In this document: positions 55,530 through 64,000 of the stretch, piece after piece | How the letters are laid out: the number at the start of each line of letters is the position of its first letter | Position numbering within the stretch: the first letter of the stretch is position 1 | DNA from: Vicia villosa | Lineage: Eukaryota; Streptophyta; Magnoliopsida; Fabales; Fabaceae | NCBI RefSeq assembly: GCF_029867415.1 | Contig: NC_081185.1 | Span: 41,424,766-41,488,765, forward strand | Reading direction: 5' to 3' | DNA length: 64,000 nucleotides | Position numbers and translations under genes: made by a program | The notes under the pieces: generated by a model | The model's database searches: none | What the model was told of the DNA's origin: nothing | The model's input: only the letters and a program-made list of their open reading frames with translations

Positions 55530-58379
55530 CTATTTTTTCGAATGAGCGGGCAGCTCGTCAAGTTTAAAAAGTTCGATGTTTTCATCGTGTTCGAGATGAT
55601 GGTAATACTTAAGACGTTGCCCATTTACGACAAAAGGTTTGTCGGTTTCTCCTTTGATTTCTATCGCTCCGCTCGGAAATATGTTAGTTATTTCGAAAGG
55701 GCCAGACCATCTAGATCGTAACTTCCCAGGAAATAATTTTAGTCTAGAATTAAACAAAAGTACTTTATCGCCTATGCTAAAAATTTTCCTAGATATACGC
55801 TTGTCGTGCCATTTTTTCGTTCTCTCTTTATAGATTTTGGCGTTTTCGTAAGCGTCTTGTCCTAGTTCTTCTAATTCGTTTATGTCTAGAAGTCGTTTCT
55901 CACCAGCGGCAGTGTAGTTTAGGTTTAAGTTCTTAATGGCCTAATAAGCTTTATGTTCTAACTCTACCGGGAGGTGGCATGATTTTCCATAAACGAGTTT
56001 GAATGGGGTAGTTCCTATTGGAGTTTTGAAAGCTGTTCTATAAGCCCATAAAGCTTCATTTAGCTTGGTTGACCAATCTTTTCTAGATATAGCAACAGTT
56101 TTCTCCAATATTTGTTTTATTTCGCGGTTAGATACTTCTACTTGTCCGCTTGTTTGTGGATGGTATGGTGTAGCTATTCGATGATTTACTCCATATTTTC
56201 GAAGGAGTTTCTCAAGTATTCTTGAAATGAAATGGGAACCACCATCGCTAATTACTAATCTAGGCACACCGAACCTAGGAAAGATGACGTTTTTGAAGAG
56301 TTTGATAACTACTCGTGTATCGTTTGTAGGAGAAGCGATAGCTTCTATCCATTTTGAAACGTAATCGACGGCTACGAGTATATATTGATTTCCAAACGAT
56401 GACGGAAACGGACCCATAAAGTCTATTCCCCAGACGTCAAATATTTCTACTTCCAGAATGCCTTTTTGAGGCATTTCATCGCGTCTCGAAATGTTTCCGG
56501 TTCGTTGGCATCTATCACAGTTTAGTACAGCAAAATAAACGTCTTTCCACAGGTTGGGCCAGAAGAGTCCAGATTGAAGGATTTTGGCACAGGTTCTAGA
56601 TGTGCTATGGTGTCCTCCACACGGCGCAGAATGGCAGTGTGTTATTATACTTCCTATTTCTTCCTCGGGTACACAACGTCTAAAGATTCCATCGGGGCCT
56701 CTTTTGAACAGGAGTGGATCGTCCCAATAGTAATGTTTTAGGTCATGGAAGAATTTCTTCTTCTGTTGGTAACTTAGATCAGGAGGAAGCACACCAGCAG
56801 CTAGGTAGTTTATGAAATCTGCATACCAAGGTGTGTCAGAGTGGGCTAAAGCTATTTCTGCTAATTTGTTGGTTTCAGCGTTTGGAAGGTATGGTTCGAA
56901 TTCATTGGCTTCTAACTGAGCGATGAGTCTTTCATAAGGGAAATCATCGTTAATTGGTACTTGTTCGGGTTTCAGATTTTCCAATCGAGAGAGGTGATCT
57001 GCTACGACATTTTCAGTTCCCTTTTTATCTTTAATTTCCAAGTCGAACTCTTGTAGTAACAGGATCCATCTCAAAAGTCTCGGTTTGGCGTCTTTCTTGG
57101 TTAGGAGGTACCTAATGGCGGCGTGGTCAGTGTATATGATTATTTTGGCTCCTACCAGGTAAGAACGGAACTTGTCTAATGCAAATACGACAGCTAATAA
57201 TTCTTTTTTTGTCGTGGCATAATTCATTTGAGCTTCGTCTAGAGTTCTACTCGCATAATATATGACATGTAGTTTCTAATCTTTTCTTTGCCCTAGAACG
57301 GCTCCTACAGCATAATCACTTGTGTCGCACATTATTTCGAAAGGTTCATTCCAGTCGGGAGGTTGCATAATTGGCGCAGAGATTAATGTTCGTTTAAGCG
57401 TATGAAATGCTTCAGTGCATTTATCGGTAAAAATGAATTCGACGTCTTTCATTAGTAATTCAGTTAAGGGTTTGGTTATTTTAGAGAAATCCTTAATGAA
57501 ACGTCGGTAAAAACCAGCGTGTCCTAGAAAACTTCTTATTTCTCTAACAGTTTTGGGAAGTTGCAGGTTTTCGATAATTTCGATTTTGGCTTTATCTACT
57601 TTGATCACTCTATCAGATACGATGTGTCCAAGTACAATTCCTTGTCGAACCATGAAATGGCACTTTTCCCAATTAAGGACTAGGTTAACGCTTACGCATC
57701 GTTTAAGTACCAATTCAAGGTTTTCTAAACATGTTTCAAAACTTCCTCCACAGACAGAGAAGTCATCCATAAAGACCTCCATTATTCCATCTAGGAAGTC
57801 GGCAAATATTGCCATCATGCATCTTTGAAAGGTCGCGGGTGCATTGCAAAGCCCAAAAGGCATTCGTCTATAAGCGAATTTACCATAAGGACAGGTAAAC
57901 GTGGTCTTCTCTTGGTCGTCAGGGTGGATAGGAATTTGGAAAAATCCGGAGTATCCATCCAGATAACAGAAATGTGAGTGTTTAGCTAGGCGTTCGAGCA
58001 TTTGATCTATGAAAGGTAAAAGGAAATGGTCTTTTCGGGTAGCTTTGTTTAGCTTCCTATAGTCAATGCACATTCTCCATCCAGTTTGGGTACGTTGTGC
58101 TACAGATTCGCCTTTTGCGTTAGTGATTACAGTAACTCCTCCTTTCTTTGGTACGACATGAACAGGACTAACCCATTTACTATCGGATATAGGATATATT
58201 ATTCCGGCTTCTAGCAGTTTTTGGATTTCCTTTTTAACCACATCGCTCATAATAGGATTTATTCGCCTTTGATGTTCTCTAGAGGTTTTACAATTGTCTT
58301 CGAGCATAATGCGGTGCATACAGAGGGAAGGACTTATTCCTTTCAAATCTGATATGTTATATTTCATTAACACACTCAT
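55530..58379 (-). pseudogene. pol: pol of element D: RT, RNase H, integrase, two premature stops
   Basis: One frame of about 950 codons, open except for TAG at 57276-57278 and TAG at 55941-55943. RT (about 57290-58290): VPKKGG, MCIDYRKLNKAT, the active site as F-M-D-D near 57765, FLGHAGFYRRF. A single RNase H with D, E, D, D ([37 protein letters not shown]) spans about 56995-57340. Integrase has H-H-C-C ([17 protein letters not shown]) and D-D-E ([24 protein letters not shown]), with a C-terminal GPFEIT segment to the stop at 55530. The single RNase H and env-position ORFs fit Athila rather than Ogre. Confidence 0.92.
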
Positions 58380-58510
58380 CGATTATGTCGGCAGAGCAGC
58401 ATGTGTCAATTATAGAGGGTGCTTTTAGGAATTGGGAAAGTATAAATTCTATTTTCTCTTCTCCTACTTCGAAAGTAAGCTTCCCCCTTTTTAGCCATAA
58501 TATGACAAAG
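58380..58510 (-). pseudogene. Last bases of the element D protease region
   Basis: A short stretch on the - strand encodes KLTFEVGEEKIEFIL and similar, typical of the region between protease and RT in Athila-type elements, but in a different frame from the RT, so another frameshift lies near 58370. Upstream, at about 58510, the element stops; gag, primer site and 5' LTR are missing. Confidence 0.55.
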
Positions 58511-61500
58511 ACCGACATTATGTCATATATTGCAATTGGATATAACGATTAATCCTGGGAGATACTTGTTGTTTGTGTCAAGAAATCCACTCCTAGCTAG
58601 AGTTCTCAGAACAAAAATCACAATTTGTGTTAATAACTCAGATCACAAATCACAACGAGAATGATTCCTATACTGAAGGTTGTATATATTGGAACATATT
58701 TGTTGTTATTGCAGAAAAACCATGGTAGAGACCATCAACATCCCCAGCCCGTGTTTTTCTTTTTCTGAGATGGTTTTGGTATAGCAACCCATCACAATAC
58801 CAAACCCAGTCTCGACTCACAAGAACGCACACGAACGACATTTTGAGAGAGTTTGATTTCTGCATTTTACGGAGATGCTATTATATAGCAAATGGAGATT
58901 GTAGCAAATAACGATGGTCTTTGGTCTTGTTCAATGGTCAAACGGTTAATTAGGAAATAGTTCCAAAAGCTATTACTCTTTCCAAAGCAGTTTTTTACTA
59001 TTTTTCTGATAGGAGTTATCTTGAATTACCAGTGCATGCATAGTCATTAAATGAACTTTACACCGACCGCTGATGTGTAGATAAACTTCAATTCAGATTT
59101 CCTTGTTTGAATGTGAAGATTCAATGTCTTTAAACATGTCATGACACTATGTCAAACATTGTCACTTTTCTTTCCTTCAGGCACATAGCTCGAGATTCTG
59201 TAAAAGACTAGGATAGAGCATCATTTGGACCAATTAACAGACTCCCTATTTACTCACTAGTCATAGACATAGACTTCTGTTGTTTTTGGACACCTTGAGA
59301 CGGTTAGCACACATCTATCTCATTAGTGTAGAGAAGGAATAGTGGTTACTAGTTGCACATGGTTGACTTGAACCATTTAAATAACTGACAAAAGTATCAC
59401 ATTTTCTTCATGATGTAAAAGTATTTTTAACCGAGAAATTTCTATTGACAAAAGAAGTCACTCCCCCTATCCGAGATAGTCTGAGCTCCCACAAATGGAA
59501 TAAGCTTGAAATGATGAATGGAAAATATAAGACTCATCTTCATATCTTCAAGAGTCGCACCCTCTATTCAACAATCCTGCTGAACACAATCATTATAGCA
59601 AATTTGTTCCTCACAATAAATACTTACACCAGAAGTAGAATATCATAACATTGTGTCTGACATTTGTACTACCAGTATTCTCCACAAGTTTCATCCCCTT
59701 TTCTTTTCAACAGACCCTTGCCTAAGAACATATCTCCTTCAAAAACGATCAACAGATGACCCCTTGATACTAAAATCATACACAGAGAGGTTGCCACAAT
59801 CTCAACAAACAGAACTGCCACTCCTGGAATTTTGTTGAGCATAACCCTACCATGTTCGAATCAGATCATGGTCTGCTTAAGACACTTCGAAATCCTTCTT
59901 GATAAGGTGTTTTTCAATCTCACACATTGATTAACATACTCCTTGAATAGAAGATATTCTCCTTTATCCTTAGCTGTGTTGATCCGATCATAGAAATTTT
60001 GTCTTCATAGTCATCTTCACTAAGTGAAGTCTTCATCATGAAAGTAATTATGTATGGCTAGAACACATAACTTACATCCAAATCAGAACCTGCCCATTCC
60101 AATCTACATTATGTCCAAACTGCCACTCTAGACAATAATGTTGCTTTTTCAAACTTCTATATATTCCCAGTCCTTCTACCAGGGAATATGTACTTTGTGA
60201 TGTTGATACCTAAGACACGAGTTCATCTGAACTCAAACAAACTCTGACTCTCCATAGAGATAACACTTCTCTATAGAGGACTTGGAACACAAGAAACGAA
60301 TTGTGTTTGCGACTCGAAACAAGACTCTTTATTCGTTACCTAACAGTTGTAAAGAATGACCTCAGACTTAACAATGCTTGAACACTACGCTTAAACCCTA
60401 TGATTGACTCAATTAGACAATCATAACCTAGACTCTAGACACTTCTCATATTCGAAAGAAGAACACGAGCGACTTAAACAAGACTCAAACAAAACGAAAA
60501 GACTCTATAATCCTGAGCAATTTAAACAACATACCTGGACTTCACCCAAAGTCTTAATCAAGAAATGTTATTTGAGAACAAACTGCACCAGGTGGACTCG
60601 TGCATAGGTTGGATCATGCACTAAGATCCGAACAAGTGATACACACCATCAGTTCATGTCGTCAGATGATAATGCAAAGAATATTCTTTGCTGGTCTTTG
60701 AGAATAAACATGACTTGAGTTATGTTCTGAGGTTTTTGTGTGACTTTGTTCTTCTTTCTTCAAGTTAGTCTTTGAAAGACTTTTCAAATGAAAAGAAGTA
60801 GAAAAGCATTGTCTATGCTGATCTTCATACTCTTTTACTCCCCCTGAGATATACAACTTTAGGACATCTTTGATGTTCGTCTTTGAAGTTCCTATCATTT
60901 GGAATTTGCCACAGATTCCAAGTTTAGAAACCTCAGTTTGCTTGCTACACAAGATCCAAATTGCCACATTTTGTAACTTGGAATAGAAGAAACTATGATT
61001 GTATAACCATAAATTGATCTTAAATATACACGTCTGAGTTATTTTATATAGACTTTGTAAATATCCAGCTCCCATCAAGATATTTAATAGAATCAGCATC
61101 CCACATCAGAGACTCTTGCCTTCTTCTTTGATGTGTGAAGATAATTGAGAACTCATGGTTGTAAGAACTTCTTCTCAGCATCCAGGTTCTAAACCTAATA
61201 AGTACTAAGTCTCCCGTCAAAGTCCTTACCAGCTTTTCAGTTAGAATTTGTTACTCACACTAGTTCATTCTGACTGATTACCTCTTCACATTTATACTTT
61301 TTTGTTCTTGGCAAATAATAAAAAAAAGCTGAAGATCTTGAGATGTTGTAACATCAGATGTGACATCATCCTCATGGTTCTTGGTTAACATCTTTAATGT
61401 CAAATTGTTAATACTCAGGGTAATAACTGAATAATTCGATTATCAGCAATATCCAGACACATCAAGGAATAAAATAGCCAGCATCTCAATAACCTTTTCT

Positions 61501-62736
61501 TCAGACTTTAATTCTAATTTTTAGATGAAGGATGCCATGGTCTGTACCTATAGAGGAGATTCTCCCAGCTAGGTTTCTGGAACAGACTTAGTCATAGCAT
61601 GACACTGGATTAGTCAGATCCATCTGACTTCCTTGATATCAAATCATACTACCCTTTCTGGATAATAACTAGGGTAGTATGCATTCTTAACCATATTTCA
61701 CTGTGATAGAGACACAGTATTCAGCTCTAACAACTGCTCTATAGTAATGAATACTTATCTGGTTTTGTTGATCAGAGGAAACTTACAGATATAGGCTCTT
61801 CAAAAGTACAACATAAAGGATTAGAAAGGAATACCTTCATGAGTTTTTCTTAGTGGAACTGAGCATATGTTAATCGTGTTCTGATTAACTTAGCCAGATG
61901 TCTCCTCTTCCAGACCAGGAGTAGGTTCCAAACCAATGTTCTCACACTTCATTAGTTTAGCACCAGAACATCTGTTCTTCAACTGGTAGTTGCATACCAG
62001 TTCTTAATGTCCTAACGTCTAGTAGGGCATTTGTTCCTCCTTCTAGGAACACTTCAACCTTGAAGATTTCAAGGTACACATTTTTCAGATAATTAAGAAT
62101 ATCATTGATCAGTTGACATTCATCAGCTCTAATAAACCATGTCAGTATGAGTGGACTTGAGAGATTACTCAAGTATCTTTGACACTTTAATTATAGCTGT
62201 CAATACCTGCCATACATTCTATTGAACCTTCATAACCCTATGGTTTCTCAGAGACTATGCAGCGGAAAATAGTCATATATCAACAGAATTCACACAATGC
62301 TTACTTTAAGTGTTAGTAGTAAGCATGACAACTACAGATTGATTGCTACTCAACCTTGCCCAATGCTTGCTTCTGCACCAAGCAACTGATTAGACCAAAC
62401 CAAAATCCTGACTTGACAAACTCACAAACAGCAGAGGTTACCTTATCAATATCTTCACTCCCGCATGAAGGTTTTGATGAGCTTATTCTCTATTCATAGA
62501 TACCAGTTGAATTTGTTTTTAAATTCAAGTTCTTCACTCCCGCATGAAGTCCTTGGACTTAGCACTCCTTGTTCCAGCATCACAGCTCTTAGGTCAGGTT
62601 GGTCTAATCATATAGGTCCATCCTCCAATTCAAGGGACCATACAATATGAACATTCTTTGTTCAAACACTCTTCTACTTTTACCATAACCAGAATTTATC
62701 CCTTATGGATCTCATCTAGAAACAGACAGGATGCCT
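58511..62736 (-). other. Element F: unrecognised non-coding stretch, probably a retroelement interior
   Basis: About 4.2 kb between the truncated D and a primer site read on the - strand. The longest frame (60662-61099, - strand) resembles nothing I know, and no copia RT, RNase H or integrase motif is visible on either strand. CTTCACTCCCGCATGAAG, a 5-bp hairpin, occurs at 62453-62470 and 62532-62549. It could be a leader or a non-autonomous element interior, or two fused fragments. The left boundary is uncertain. Confidence 0.4.
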
Positions 62737-62748
62737 GCTCTGATACCA
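62737..62748 (-). other. Primer binding site, initiator tRNA-Met type (element F)
   Basis: The + strand GCTCTGATACCA gives TGGTATCAGAGC on the - strand, the complement of the 3' end of plant initiator tRNA-Met, used by most Ty1/copia elements. An LTR-like end (..TTTTCA) lies two bases away. Confidence 0.7.
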
Positions 62749-62750
62749 AT

Positions 62751-63235
62751 TGAAAATTCTGGTATGACAGACTCGGATGTCAATCCCGATGTCAAGACAT
62801 TTGATCTGTTATTAATGTAGCACAAGCAGAAAAGAAGGATCCCCCATTATTTAATTAATCTTAGAGAAGAGTCAACGAGACCTGGGATCACACACGTTCA
62901 GCATACATAACCAGATTATAAATTTACATGGTTCTGTTTAGGAACAACTAACACTTCTAAACCTGATGTTATAAACAAAGTCATAACATCCATAACTGAA
63001 CAAACAATGCATAAGATAAATAACACAGTTAATTGTTAACTCAGTTCAGTCTAACTACCGACTCTGGGGGCTACCAAGCCAGGAAGAAGATTCCACTATC
63101 AGTAGTACTATTTTATATAAACAACCTCTGGTTTACAGATAAACAACCTCTGGTTTACCTAGTCACTACCCAGTGCAATCTCTATCTCAGAACTCCATCC
63201 AAGATAAGAAAACCTCTGCTCACTCCCTGGTGATA
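62751..63235 (-). mobile_element. Element F: partial 5' LTR, interrupted by element E
   Basis: From the primer-site side the - strand LTR runs 485 bases to the E LTR. A 20-base segment with AACCTCTGGTTTAC is duplicated at about 63122-63159. The LTR start is not seen, and I could not find a matching 3' LTR at the left end of F. Confidence 0.55.
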
Positions 63236-63541
63236 TGATAACACGATTTTATATCGTATATTTAGCTTGAAATCCATAGATATTTATAGCATTTTCCGTT
63301 TATTATGTTAATTTATTATGATATTACGCGAGTATTTGTTTCGTTTCAGGTTTTACACTCTAATTACGACTATTTGCGAAAAAGAAAGAAAATGGAGCTT
63401 AAATGACCAATATTTATGCCTAAAAGATGAAAAAGGAGTGCTGAAGTGAAAGAGGGGTGCAATTAGGACCCAAAGGCCCAAAGGAGACGAACCAGCCCAA
63501 TGAAAGATCAAATGTGCGTGGCCCAAACCTTCCCAGCAAGT

Positions 63542-63684
63542 GGAGACGCACGTCTCCAACGTTCCAAAGGCCACCTCAGCAAAAGGAGACGCACGTCTCC
63601 AAGCCTTCCTACATCTTCTCCACTTGAGACGCACGTCTCAAGTCAGTCAAGGCTGCTCCTAAAGAAACGAAGACGCACGTCTCC
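63542..63684 (+). promoter_or_regulatory. Four palindromic sites upstream of the TATA box of E
   Basis: GGAGACGCACGTCTCC at 63542-63557 and 63585-63600, TGAGACGCACGTCTCA at 63625-63640 and GAAGACGCACGTCTCC at 63669-63684 (one arm base changed). Starts are 43, 40 and 44 apart, matching the order and spacing in D (43, 38, 44 in LTR orientation). Each contains GACGTG on the - strand. Confidence 0.75.
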
Positions 63685-63740
63685 ACACCCAGTCTGCAAA
63701 AATCCCCACTTTTCACGCAACGTCACAGCAAAACCTCTCC

Positions 63741-63748
63741 TATAAATA
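63741..63748 (+). promoter_or_regulatory. TATA box of the E LTR
   Basis: TATAAATA, 56 bases downstream of the last palindrome, the same distance as in D. Confidence 0.65.
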
Positions 63749-64000
63749 GGACCTGCTACCTCACTTTCAAAGAGTCCGATTTCCTGCCAACGAAGTGCTT
63801 CCGAAATTGTACCGCGAACCGTATTTCTTTATTCTGCTTTCATTCAAACACTTATTTTCTCACAACGATTTCTACACTGGAAATTGTTGTGAACTTTTTA
63901 TAGATCTAGCCTTACGTTAGATTTATCGCTTTTATTTCCTTGTTTTATTTACTGCCATTCGAAGAACGATCCAGCCAGCCTGTGGTGGAAGTTCAGTACT

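Larger units (their letters stand above)
63236..64000 (+). mobile_element. Element E: LTR of the D family, + strand, cut by the window end
   Basis: Starts TGATAACACG like the D LTR and continues alike to the end of the window. No polypurine tract precedes it, so it is a 5' LTR or a solo LTR, inserted into the F LTR. It is diverged from D's LTR by many substitutions. Confidence 0.85.

Noticed and set aside
60662..61099. 145-codon - strand frame as a gene
   Set aside because: No recognisable domain, composition like the surrounding AT-rich DNA, and no supporting signal; mentioned only within element F.

Overview
The window is nuclear DNA from a large, repeat-rich plant genome. A legume of the pea/vetch tribe (Fabeae) fits best, because Ogre-type Ty3/gypsy elements dominate: LTRs of about 4.5-6 kb starting TGTTGCACCCC or TGTCATACCC, a tRNA-Arg primer site, an extra ORF upstream of gag, an intron inside gag-pro/pol and two RNase H domains. 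I see no host gene; nearly every interpretable base is an LTR retrotransposon or its debris, nested and mostly broken. The species is inference.

Layout, left to right. (Z) 1-5305, + strand: 3' untranslated region and partial 3' LTR of an Ogre-like element. 5305-5638, - strand: gag fragment of another Ty3/gypsy element, interrupted by the next one. (A) 5639-25516, - strand: an Ogre relative that encodes only gag. It reads LTR, internal region, partial LTR, second partial internal region, partial LTR, which is a tandem array made by recombination and then cut by a deletion of about 4.4 kb. 25517-25616: a 100-N assembly gap. (B) 25617-40167, - strand: the most complete Ogre, with pol debris (RT fused to integrase), intron, long open gag-protease, intact ORF1, primer site and a 5.9 kb 5' LTR. 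(C) 40168-49210, + strand: an old Ogre with gag remnant, protease, intron, RT, two RNase H domains, integrase, a repeat-rich 3' UTR and the start of its 3' LTR. (D) 49211 to about 58510, - strand: an Athila-like element with 3' LTR, two related ORFs in the env position, and pol; its gag and 5' LTR are missing. (F) about 58511-63235: a non-coding stretch ending in a tRNA-Met-type primer site and LTR piece, probably Ty1/copia on the - strand. (E) 63236-64000, + strand: an LTR of the D family, inverted relative to D and cut by the window edge.

The proteins are standard retrotransposon parts: gag for particles, protease, RT, RNase H and integrase for copying and insertion, plus ORF1 (Ogre) and env-position ORFs (Athila) of uncertain role. 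The gag of A's second copy, and ORF1 and gag-pro of B, are open. All pol genes here are broken, so no element in the window looks autonomous.

The most unusual signal is non-coding. The 3' UTRs of Z and A and the LTR of B carry arrays of short hairpins whose loops stay constant while both stem arms change together. D and E carry four palindromic GACGTG-containing sites, 38-44 bp apart, just upstream of the TATA box of their LTRs.
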